Shown: positions 54,566 through 64,000 of the stretch, piece by piece | Numbering within the stretch: position 1 is the stretch's first letter | Layout: each line of letters opens with the position of its first letter | DNA from: Excoecaria cochinchinensis | Lineage: Eukaryota; Streptophyta; Magnoliopsida; Malpighiales; Euphorbiaceae | Assembly: GCA_947683425.1 (NCBI GenBank) | Contig: CANTUQ010000076.1 | Coordinates: 1,364,001 to 1,428,000 of the forward strand | Reading direction: 5' to 3' | DNA: 64,000 nt | Notes under the pieces: generated by a model | What the model saw: the letters and a program-made list of their open reading frames with translations, nothing else | What the model was told of the DNA's origin: nothing | The model's database searches: none | Made by a program: the position numbers and the translations under genes

Positions 54566-56672
54566 TGTGACGCGCGCCGAACCTCGCGTCCTCCCGAAAG
54601 CCCGCTTCAGGGCGATCGGGAAAGGTTCATAAAGCTTGTAAGGTATTTACAAGTGCGTCTATTTTGGGCAACAATGAGGTTTCTTGGAGTCGCCACCCAA
54701 TAGAACATTGGGAAGGGTCGTCTAGCCTTATCGAGCCTAAGACGGCGCATACATATCCATCTTGAGCTTGCCAGAGGGATCTTGGAGGCCTTATCCTCTA
54801 CTCCCTTAGAGCCTAGGATTGTATATTTAAGCCTTTTGGTGGGACTTAAAAGGTGTCTTGGAAGTCCTAGACCTCTCGCCTTTTTGAGTCCCAAAAACCA
54901 GAGTTAGTTCGGGACTTCTCATTTATTCGTACTTTGATTAATTTTACAATTATGTTTTGAATTTATTATTTCACCAACTTTCCATACGATGCATTTTATT
55001 TAAGCGCAAATCATTCACATCTAAAGCGGTAAATAGAAGCAAGAATCAAGATAAAGTGTTCGAAATAAATTACAATAACACTAGGAGCGGAATACAACTC
55101 CTATTTATAAAAGTGCGACACATGCATAAAACGGGATATTCATTGGAATGAGGACTTTGGTCCTACCATGCATATTCATTAAAAAAATGATTTTTTATGA
55201 AGTGTCAATTTTATTGGCTGAAATGGGACATTGGTCCACCATTTTCGGGAAAATCTCCAGGTTTAATTGTTAAAAAGCTTTTGGTCCTTTTTTACCTTAA
55301 TGACGTTAAAACCATTTCCATAACAACATAAATACAAGGTAAGGGTAGAAAAATGAACCCGAATCAAGATCCGCAGGATGGCGCAACCAACATCTCTCAC
55401 AACTCCAACTTCCAATGGTCAGAAAAGAACTCACCAGAAAAAACACGTTAGTAAAAACGTGAATAAAAATAAAAATGAGAAAATTCTAACAGCAATGAGT
55501 TAAGAGATAGGATTTTATGAGGTAAAAAAATGAGAATTTTACCTAGGGACGGCTACCTAGATCGTGCCAGTGGCCGTCCCTAGTGAGGGGAAAACAAATC
55601 AAAAAAACCTCTTAAATCTTTTGCGTAGAAATAGGATAATGAAGTATATATAGAAATTAGTGTGAATCAAATTAAATTATACAAATGTTAGTCCATAATG
55701 TTTACCCTCGGATTTTACCTTTTAGGGTGGATGTCGGATGATTTTGTCCCCGTGTGCCTCGCAAGGATCAAAAGAAGAATCAGATCAAAGAAAGAAAATT
55801 TATGTTGTTCTTTCCTTGAATATTTGATTGCAATCGTGTGTTCGAATTAGTTATATTGATGGAAACGACTGAATTTCGTCACCTCAATTTAACTTAATTC
55901 GTAAGAAAAATTTGACGAAATCGATTAATCAAAAGAAGTTTTATCAAAATAAAACTCTACAGATGAATAGAGATTTATGAACTTTTTGCGTGATCTACTC
56001 ACAGAAAAACCCCTTTTCTAAAAAGCAATTTTCTCAAAAAATATTTGATAGCTTTTTTAAGTAAAACTCTCTTTAGAATTTCTCTCCAATTTTTCTAACC
56101 CCAAAAACTGAAATTTTATCCTCTATTTATAGGGTTTTTATGAGATAATTAAGATAAATCTCTATATAAAGTTAGAATTTTAAAAGGACTTTAAAATTCA
56201 AGTTTTAGATAAATTCTATCCCTATTTTGAAAAGAAAAAGATTAAATTTTATCCAATCTCGAGTGATCCAGTCAGTTACCGTACCGACGGGCTTCCTTGT
56301 GCCTACCGACGGCCGTCCCTACTAAGGGTAAATGCGGGAGACTGACTAGGGACGGGGCGTGAACTAGGGACGGGTGTCCCTAGATCGCCACCTGTCCGTC
56401 CCCACTACACCTAGAGACGGGTATCTCCCCAAGTAGAGACGGGCATCCCTACACAGACGGCATGCCCGTCTGTGAAGCAAAACTCCCATTTTTACCCAAA
56501 TTCTATAAAATTTATCCAACTCTTTCAAAACTCCATGCTATAGAAAAAGATATTAATCCTTGCGAGACCAAAAGACGAAAACCTCTGAATTCTATCCCCT
56601 TACTCGTAAATCGACATTGATCTTTTCATCGGGTAACTCTGATCTGGACTGCCTCGAGACCCAGTGTCTATA
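54566..56672 (-). repeat. 5' LTR of C
   Basis: 2107 bp, pair of 39209-41315. The outer end is TATAGACAC (one change from TGTAGACAC). Better preserved palindromes than the 3' copy: ACAGACGG/CCGTCTGT at 56453-56473 and AGGGACGGC/GCCGTCCCT at 55545-55581. TATA box at 56123-56132. An exact 11-base PBS copy TGGCGACTCCA lies at 54685-54695. Confidence 0.93.
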
Positions 56673-56677
56673 GACGG

Positions 56678-58511
56678 CGAGCCCGTCGGTAAGCGGCAAG
56701 CCCGTCGGTCGGAGGTCGACCCGTCGGATGAATCCTTGTGTCAGAAGGATTTTTCTGACGCCCGTCGGTCAAAGTGGCAGAGCCGTCGGATGAATCCTTG
56801 TGTCAGTAGGATTCTTCCGACGCCCGTCGCCACCACAAACGCCCGTCGGTCGTGCCTAGCTTATAAAAGCTTTGAATTTTCTCATAAAAAGGGTTGGAAA
56901 AATTTCTGAAGTGGGAAAACTCAGCCAAAATTCGTGTGTGTTTTCTCTCTCTTCCAACAAACACATTTCTAAAATCTTTAATTAATTCAAGAATCAAACC
57001 ATTAAAAGGAACTAAATTTAATTGGTTTTCCTAAGGTTTTGATTCCAAAAATTCAGTTTTTAGAAAAATCAAGAAGGTAACAAGCTATTTTCCTCATTCT
57101 TGATTTTTATCTTGTTTTCTCGTGGAGTGTGCGGGAAGCCGTACAACAACAAGGAATCCAACCAAAAAGGTTATTCTGAGGGTAAATATTCCGGACCCTT
57201 TTCTGTCTTTGTTTTAGCTTCATTTTCAATATTGTACTTGTTTTTGCCTTCATTTTCGTCTCTTGTTATTATTTTTCTCGAGTTTGGTGTAAAACTTGCT
57301 TTTTGATTTTGGGAAAACTTCTATTTTTTGGGACAGAGGTGACCGACGGGTCGTCTGTTGTGACCGACGCCCGTCGGTCATGTTTGAGCATAACCCGTCG
57401 GTCACCCCTACAGACAGCTTCCTTCTAGTGAGGGACGGGCCGTATTGGTCACCTTATACGATGCCCGTCGGTCATCTAGCATAGCCCGTCGGTGGGTTCT
57501 GTCCCACATTTTCAAATCTTTTCCTTTCCCTTTTTTTGTTCATTCAAATTTTTATGTTTATTTGTAACCTTCTTTCTGTATTTTAACATCCTTTTGACTT
57601 GTTTTGTGAGGTATGTTTCCGTTTCTTGGACTGGATAGAGCTTGAGGGAGTCCTCGCATATTTGGAAAGCTTGTCTGGTTTAGTTCCCTATCTTCCTATT
57701 TTATACATATTCCATGTATTTATTTATCGCTTCTCCTATATATGACAAAATTATTGTATTTCTCGCTAATGTAAAATCGGCCAAACGTTTTATATTTAAT
57801 AAACTGAACTCTTCATAAAATCAAGGACCCAATGTCCTATTCTTTATCCAATAAAATCATCACAATAAAAATACCCATTTAAATAATGATGCATGCGAGG
57901 ACCAAAGTTTTCAAAATAAGCAATGCCCCGATTCGTGTATGTATCGCACATTTATAAAAGGGAGTTGTATTCCGCTCCTTGTGTTATTGTAATTTATCGC
58001 TTTCATTATTTATACATTTACCGCTTTTCAAATGTGAATAAATACGTTTTGATCCAATTGCATCGTGTGGAGAGAGAGCGAATTAATGAATATTAAAATT
58101 TGATCATAAAATAATCAAGGTAGAAATAGATGAGAAGTCCCGAACCCAGCTCTGGTCTTTGGGCTCAAAGAGGCGAGAGGTCTATCCGATCACTCATTGG
58201 AATTATGACCTCTAAGACACCTCTTGTGTCACAAGACTTTGACGTTAATCCTAGGCTCCTTAGGGCGAGAGGTTTACCCTCTAAGACCCCTTTGGTTGGC
58301 CCAAAATGGATACTAAGCACAGTCTTAGGCTCTCCGAGGCGAGAGAAACTTTCCCAATGTTCTATTGGGTGGCGACTCCATGAAACCTCCTTGTTGCCCA
58401 AAATAGACACACTTATAAATATCTTTACAAGTTGCCAACGGGTCCTCAATTACCCGATTGCCCTCAAGCGGGCGGTCTGAGGGGCGGCCGCGGGGTCCGG
58501 CGCACGTCACA
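56678..58511 (+). repeat. B 3' LTR, remainder (after C)
   Basis: Continues from 39208. GACGG/CCGTC inverted repeats run from 56673 to 56850, just upstream of TATAAAAG at 56862-56869. A second cluster at about 57344-57500 contains TGACCGACG/CGTCGGTCA (57361-57380, 9-base arms). The end GCACGTCACA at 58511 matches 25772-25781. Confidence 0.85.
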
Positions 58512-59330
58512 GATACTATAAAATAATTGATTAAGTAAATAAGTAATTCAGTAACAGGTATTGTGCCCAAATATAGATAGTAAATAAGTAAATAAGTTAT
58601 AAGCGAAATGAAGAAAACTAATGAATACATTGATAAGATAATAACAGAGATCGTTAATATGACTGATTATTAAATTGGTGGACTGAACATAATAATATTA
58701 ATGTTAAGGTTAACAGTACAGACAATAATGATACTGATAACTGAAATAGTAAGGTTAAAGAATAGTTATAGAAATGATACAAAAGGCATAACGATAAACG
58801 ACTAAAGTAAAAGATTTATTAAGACATTAAATTAAGGAATATATTATATAAAAAAATTAAAGAATTAATGTTCATATAGTGTGAATAAAGAAATGTGCCT
58901 GTGTGTTTATGCTTGTAGATAGTTATGGAAAATCTAGGATATATATCAACCACTGGGCATTTTAATACTCAGCGCATCGGATTGTTACTGTTCGCAGGTT
59001 ATGAACATAGGAAGTTTTAAAGTGGCCGAGATTTTAGGTGACAATCGTGAAGAGGAGTAAAAGCAAAGATAAGAGGATAGGCATGGCATGTATATGATCA
59101 CGATGGATGGTACGGTTTATGTTTTATGTTGGTTAAGTGTAATTTTTTAAACAGAGTTATGTATTAACTGTTATATTATTATTGTTTGCTAATGAGTATC
59201 ATGGATGTTTGAATGAGAAAAATTTTTACTGAACTGTTTGCTATAACATGGTCTTGTACGGTCAGTACTAATGAGATAATTGAGACATCCAATTTCCGTA
59301 CGTATAGTATTGAGTACTAAGGGTGTTACA
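58512..59330 (+). repeat. 3' portion of an older Tekay-like LTR
   Basis: Contains CACTGGGCATTTTAATACTCAGCGC and TGTTCGCAGGTTATG near 58950, the counterpart of the GCTAAGCG ... CCGTGCAGGTTAGG block in T's LTRs, and ends AAGGGTGTTACA at 59330. The next bases (CGTGGTACTATT) may be a worn TGGTATCAGAGC PBS. B sits at its left edge, so B probably inserted into this LTR. No gene. Confidence 0.55.
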
Positions 59331-59349
59331 AATCGTGGTACTATTAACC

Positions 59350-60053
59350 TCAGTGTTCGTTGTTTACAGGCCTAAAGGTACTATTCACATAACTGAAATT
59401 TTTTGGATATTATAAGAGTTTTTAGTGTCGAAAATATAATTAAGCTCATCCTCTAAATTTATAAAGAGATCCCCTTATATAGAGGGTCAGTTCTAATTAA
59501 GTTAGAAAAGGAAATCTAAATTAATATATGAATAGGATTCTTTAACCAAATAAGAATAAAACTCTTTATTAAATCCTAATTAGAAAAGGATTCCAATTCA
59601 AAATTGAAAAAAGATTCCTAATTAATTTATAACCAAGAGAATTAGAAATCAATTAAGAAATAAATTCCAAATTAAAATTGAAAAATGATTCCTGATTAAT
59701 TTTTAATTCGAAAAAATTTAAAAACAATTAGATATAAAAATTGCACAGTTTATCTCTCTTAATTCTTGAATTGATGGTTCACGCCCATGACATTAATTGT
59801 CACGGATGTGAACTCATTTTTTCCATTTTTCGAGCATGAATCCTCATTTGGCCGTGAACACAAAGTCCCAGTTGTGAATAGGAAAGTGACGGCTATGAAA
59901 TGCTTAGGCTTAAAATTTCAAAATCATTTCTAGACATTAAATCTTTTAGTGGACTCAATCACTCTTGGTTTCTTCGGACCTTTGTTCTCATGATGAGAAC
60001 TATCATCATTAGGTATCATCTGAATAAGGGAGCCACAAAACCTAGTGTCTATA
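59350..60053 (-). repeat. 3' LTR remnant of Tat element E
   Basis: Right end CCTAGTGTCTATA corresponds to C's CCCGGTGTCTACA. Minus-strand TATA CTATATAAG at 59474-59482. Upstream of it a nested palindrome GTTCAC/GTGAAC (59777-59813) with inner TGACA/TGTCA. The left edge is not defined. Confidence 0.6.
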
Positions 60054-60070
60054 GTTGCCCCCAAATTTGA
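60054..60070 (-). other. Polypurine tract of E
   Basis: Minus strand AAATTTGGGGGCAAC beside the LTR start TATAGACAC, as in C. Confidence 0.75.
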
Positions 60071-61329
60071 GAAAGTGAACATAGTGTGCAGTGAGGTTAT
60101 TCCAAAGTTCAGACAAGGGAGAAAGAGATGTATTTCTTTTTGGGGGCATCCACATCCATCATTTTGACCTAAGACTAAGATACATACCATTCTTGGCATC
60201 CACATCTAGGCTTGAAGGTTTTCCAAATGCTATCTCTCTTTTAGGGTTGGAATCCAAGTGTAACTCTCTTGGGAGGTACCTGAGGGTACATGCCACTCTC
60301 GGCATCCATATCCTTTAGGAGTATGCATCACTCTCAGCACCTGTATCCATTATGCTCAACTTCCCAAATAGTGATTTCTTCCAAAATGGGGATTGTAGAT
60401 GATTAACAAATCATCAGTTGATAGACTTCCAAGAAAGGGATCTTCTTCTAACTCAAGGATAATTGTAGACCTACAATAAATTTTGGTTAGTTAGTTTAGA
60501 ATTCAGTCATTATAGCTGAGAAGCTTATCGATTTGCCCCCTACAGAGGAGTGAGTGCGAACTGCTGGTAGCAGTTGTATGGTTGCATCCAAAATTTTCTT
60601 GGTTTTAAAGTCATAAGATTGAAAAGTTTCTAAGCTTTCCCCCTACAATTGGTTGAGTTTGCGAGCTTGTGAAGCGATAGTCAGGTGAGTGCACAGTTTT
60701 TTGGTATTTGAGTATGCCTTTGGTGAAGTAGCCTCCTTCATTTGGTTATCAAAGCAAAATTTATACTGTATGCATGTTTGCAAATTTATGTAAAAGTCCT
60801 ATCAAACTCTTAAGATGGTCTTAATGATCATTGAGGAATTGAAAAGTGCCTTTTGTCCTATTCTGGAAGGTCAAGCTATATAGTAGTTATGTGCTTTATT
60901 GTTGAGCAAAGGTCATGCTTATGAGAAGGAGGTCACTGTAATGTTAGAGAATAAGATCTTTGTACACCATTTGTTACAACATTGACAGTTCTTTTTTGAT
61001 TTTATATCAGTCACAGTAGTGAGAAGGCCATGTTGCCCACGTTAAGCTAATAGGTGACTACCACTTGTTTGAAATTACTGATAATCAATACTATTAGCGG
61101 TCAGAATATTGTGCGAGTAGGTACTTTTGCCTTTTCCTGTGGTAGCCCCATCTTATTGTAGGTAACTAACTCAACCTCCTCTCATTATGATTTTGCCTCG
61201 AATTGTGTCCAATTGTCTCATACCATTGTCTCTAGCTTTGGCTATTGGAAAAAATTGCGACTGTTAGCTAATCTTATCATTGATTAAGACGTTCTTTTTT
61301 TATGTGACTTGGCCCAAATGTTTTTGGCA
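60071..61329 (-). other. E 3' internal region, no recognisable gene
   Basis: 60100-60370 has loose repeats around GGCATCCACATCC/GGCATCCATATCC, probably a worn 3' UTR tandem repeat. The rest is too degraded to align by eye with the sORF of B and C. Confidence 0.4.
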
Positions 61330-61500
61330 GGTTTTCACAAGTTGTTGAGATAGTTGCCTATAAAACCTAACATTCCTGCATGTGGCATTATTTCCATTAA
61401 GTCCTTAGCTGCCTATAGGGCATGGGTCATGAGGCGTGGCTGTGACAATAGGTCTTCTGTGATTAGGAGATATGGTGGTATGGATGCGAGCAGGGATAAG
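61330..61500 (+). pseudogene. E antisense-gene remnant (end of exon 2)
   Basis: Reads LPIKPNIPACG, LAAYRAWVM and DNRSSVIRRYGG, matching in order and spacing the end of aORF exon 2 in C (LPLKTVIPLLG, MAYKRWILS, DNRTRLLRHLASEGG). Orientation relative to E is antisense, as in B and C. A stop precedes LPIKP. No exon 1 is recognisable. Confidence 0.6.
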
Positions 61501-61779
61501 AGGTGCCACGTACAGTTTTCATGTTTCTCCCTTTTTGATAGGAACCTTTAGATGGCTTTTGCATTTGAGAAGAAATGATGTCTTTGTTATCCTTAATTAA
61601 ATTTGTACAAGGTGTCATAGTTTGCTTATGAACTATTATATTTCTTTTAGGTTTCAAGATATGCTATCTCGTACTTTTGTCAATGGAATAACCAATTATG
61701 CTTATAAAATCTGAGTACCCCATATTACAATAATGATAATCATGACGTAGACATTAAATGCAACAACATATTTCTTCTT

Positions 61780-62500
61780 TTAATCTTGGGGAGTGATACC
61801 TTAAGTGTATCAAACTCCTATTATCAATCAGCTCTTGTAGATTTTCTTGATTGAATATTTTTTTTTAACCCCTAATTATTGCTTATGACTTTTTCTTTTC
61901 ATTTTTGCCCTAGCGGGGTGCCCCCTTTTACTAGACCGCCTTTTTTCAGTTTTCAGTCTATTGGGTCTTTATTTCTATCCTTTTTCTCTTTTGAATCTTT
62001 ACCCATAAAACATCTTTAACGCATTTATATTGATAGGCTTTCTAAATTCATCATCATCGTTGTCTATTAGAATGGCAACTCCTTTATGCAACAAAGTTTT
62101 AAGGATGAAAGTATCCTCCCAATTAGGTCTAAATTTCCCTTTAGGATTAGATAACCCATCTTAACTATTTATACACCAAGTCCCCTTCTTTCAAGTGATG
62201 AGCCCGGACCTTCTTTCCAAATGCCCTAGCCATGCATTTTTGACAAGTCTTCTTATAGTAGTAGGCTCTCATTATGTGTTTATCCAACAAAGATAATTAC
62301 TGGTTAATTTTTGCCCACTCAGATTCTGGTATGTTGGCTTATAAAGCTACTCTCAATTATTGTAATTCAATATCCATTGGTAGTATTGCTTTAGTGCCAT
62401 TTATTAAGGAGAATGGGGTGGCTCCTGTTGAGGTTCTATCTATGGTCTTGTTCATGCTACCACTTTTATCCAATCTTTTCTACTTTGGAACAATCAGGAA
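61780..62500 (-). pseudogene. pol: E integrase C-terminus and pol 3' flank
   Basis: The pol 3' flank (ATCAAACTCCTATTATCAATC, GCCCTAGCGGGGTGCCCC, GACCGCCTTTTTTCAG) matches C at 47135-47290. From about 62010 to 62480 the minus strand gives worn counterparts of the integrase end: the EFRKPIN region, a PNWEDTF-type GPY-module neighbour, the KKVRAHHLKEGDLVY region and the SLxYGTKA-like region. Frames are broken throughout. Confidence 0.65.
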
Positions 62501-62579
62501 CTCAACTTGATTATCCTTAACTCAAGGTGTGCATCTCAAGGAATTCTATCTTATTCCTAATAAGCTAGATTAGATTCGG

Positions 62580-63760
62580 GATGGGCACCACAATGTGGTT
62601 TTTATTTGTGAAGTTGCCACATGAAGCAATCAAGAAAAACCTTACGCCCCGATACAAAAGATGGTTTGAAATCTAACTCTTAGTTGTGCCTTAAATAATT
62701 AATTTTAAATAGTTTAATTGATTTGTGTTATTAACTTTATATCTCTTCTTACACGATTTAACATGCATTCTATCTCAACAAGCACTTCAAAAGTAGTAAA
62801 TAAAGTGAGTAAAGAAAGCAGTAAAGCAGTTCATATGTACATGAAAATTAAGTCATTCACATGAGGCATAAAACCTTTGAAAAGTGATAAATGCGCTATC
62901 TAAAGCTTGTTGTCCATCTAAACGGACTGATTTATTTGATTTGAGTACTTTGATCCTCGCATGTAAAAAGGGCTTGGGACATTGGTCCCTCTTGGAAAAT
63001 ACTTTTTGAGTGATTTTTAAGAGAAAACTAAATCCTCGATTTGATAAAAATATCACATTTTAGATATAATTCTTTTTATGATCATTTTTTCACATTTACA
63101 ACGTGTAAATATTTTACCTAAACTAAACTTCTTATGTGTACATACACAAATCGGATTGATTTATTTAAATTGTGAATTAAAGGGAAAATAACATGCTATA
63201 TGCATATATGGAGGTAACATAATCGGGTTATATGCTACCTATCTCTTGTAGCGTGGATAGTTTGGCGAAAGTATTTACAAGGATCCCTTCTGATGTCACT
63301 GGTCCGGCTGATATCCACGAGCTGGATAACGGCAACTAAACCACAGACTAAAAGCCCCTTAGAGGAAAAGTAATCGAGAGGAAAAACCGTTAGAGTTTCG
63401 GTATAAGAAATTTTTCTTATTCTTCCTTTGATTTACCTTTTCCTTATTTATAGAGAGCCTCCTGCTCTTAATAAGGAATGTAACTTATGAAGGTAATCAA
63501 TAGGTCAGTTACAATATTTATGAGGGCAGTTACACCATTAATAGGGAAGTTAAACATTTAATATTAGTAACTTCTCTTTTCAAATTCCTCCTAATTAAGG
63601 GAAAAAACACTCAATTAAAGGATATGATATGGAGCTCTTTCCATATCTATGTAATTCCCATACTGATATGGATTCGGGTCCATATCGGGAGTCATGGGTC
63701 TATGCAGACTCCATCATGAATATTGGTTCACACATACAATATGAAGTAAGACAATCAAAC
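62580..63760 (-). repeat. Worn Tat-type LTR, possibly E's 5' LTR
   Basis: GGGACATTGGTCCCTC near 62976 and the pattern around it match the U5/R region of the LTRs of C and D (ACATTGGTCC). A minus-strand CTATAAATAAGG box lies near 63445, and two hairpins with arms GATATGGA/TCCATATC lie upstream of it (63626-63647 and 63665-63686). Edges are unclear; 62501-62579 and 63761-64000 are A/T rich with nothing recognised. Confidence 0.5.
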
Positions 63761-64000
63761 CTTTTTATTTTGAAAACACAAATCATTTAATAAAAAATAC
63801 TTTGGTTAGTTTTTAAGTGTGTAAAATCATTTTCTACCTATTATAATATTCATGGAATAATATAGGAAAATTGTACAGAAATATAAATGCAATTTACATA
63901 GAAAATGGATAACATATATAACCTTCTAAACAAAAATAAATACTAAGAAAATAATAAATAAAAAAAATAAAATATGTGAAAGAAATAAACACATGAAAAA

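Larger units (their letters stand above)
39209..56672 (-). mobile_element. Element C: complete Tat-lineage retrotransposon (17,464 bp)
   Basis: Two LTRs of exactly 2107 bp, PBS, PPT and a perfect target duplication GACGG (39204-39208 and 56673-56677). Minus-strand order: LTR, PBS, leader, gag-pro-RT-RNaseH-aRNaseH-integrase in a single frame with five stops, antisense gene, divergent promoter, sense gene, 52-bp tandem array, PPT, LTR. By eye about 57 substitutions and no length change separate the LTRs (about 2.7 %), so insertion is not recent but later than B. Structurally complete, coding-defective in this copy. Confidence 0.92.
25638..58511 (+). mobile_element. Element B: decayed Tat-lineage retrotransposon, interrupted by C
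   Basis: Plus-strand order: LTR end, PBS, leader, gag, protease, RT, RNase H, archaeal-type RNase H, integrase, antisense gene, divergent promoter, sense gene, tandem repeat, PPT, 3' LTR. C (39209-56672 plus its TSD copy 56673-56677) splits the 3' LTR into 39009-39208 and 56678-58511. Without C the internal part is 13.2 kb, equal to that of C. Many stops and at least two frameshifts show it is older than C. 3' flank is GATAC; no matching 5' flank exists because the 5' LTR is truncated or replaced. Confidence 0.8.

Noticed and set aside
58165..58630. Frames of 94-116 codons around B's 3' LTR end, and the 95-codon frames at 39250 and 54607
   Set aside because: They lie in LTR U5 sequence and repeat only because the LTRs repeat.
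62274..62510. 78-codon plus-strand frame
   Set aside because: Antisense shadow of the worn integrase end of E.
1..64000. tRNA or rRNA genes
   Set aside because: tRNA-like matches are only PBS segments (12-18 bases); no cloverleaf or rRNA core sequence seen.

Overview
The window is plant nuclear heterochromatin: a nested pile of LTR retrotransposons with no intact host gene, rRNA or tRNA that I can recognise. The elements belong to plant Ty3/gypsy lineages, identified by primer-binding sites (PBS) and domain order: Athila (PBS matching tRNA-Asp), Tat (PBS TGGCGACTCCRCTGGGGA and a second, archaeal-type RNase H) and a Tekay/Del-like type (PBS TGGTATCAGAGC, 3.5-kb LTRs). Together they indicate a flowering plant; the species cannot be read from the sequence.

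Layout. (A) 1-9433, minus strand: Athila element, left end outside the window, 5' LTR at about 7650-9433, gag-pro-pol 7517-2054, then a hairpin array, a predicted intron and an extra ORF. (D) 9434-13863, minus: leader, PBS and 2.8-kb 5' LTR of a Tat element, apparently cut by A. 13864-15565: A/T-rich degenerate repeats and a small membrane-protein-like exon. (T) 15566-24827: internal piece-LTR-internal-LTR arrangement of a coding-free Tekay-like element, with a 432-bp solo LTR (TSD ACAAG) inside its first LTR. 24842-25105: integrase scrap. (B) 25638-39208 plus 56678-58511, plus strand: decayed Tat element whose 5' LTR upstream of 25638 does not match its 3' LTR. (C) 39209-56672, minus: complete 17.46-kb Tat element of the same family, 2107-bp LTRs about 2.7 % diverged by eye, TSD GACGG, inserted in B's 3' LTR. 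58512-59330: end of another Tekay-like LTR. (E) about 59.35-63.75 kb: old, deleted minus-strand Tat relic(s).

How the genes fit. In C, gag, protease, RT, RNase H, archaeal-type RNase H and integrase form one reading frame broken by only five stops. Downstream of pol, B and C share a two-gene module: an antisense spliced gene (208-codon first exon in both copies) and a sense gene with a 5' leader intron. They diverge from a gap of about 200 bp flanked by two TATA boxes and filled with GACGG/CCGTC inverted repeats. The same inverted-repeat motif occupies the LTR promoters. The unrelated element A repeats the design with other sequence: an array of 73-bp-spaced GTCACGGTGG hairpins precedes a TTTAAAA box in the LTR and again ahead of its extra ORF, whose start codon would be created by splicing. 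Hairpin clusters at LTR and internal promoters, with different sequences in different lineages, are the most notable pattern here.
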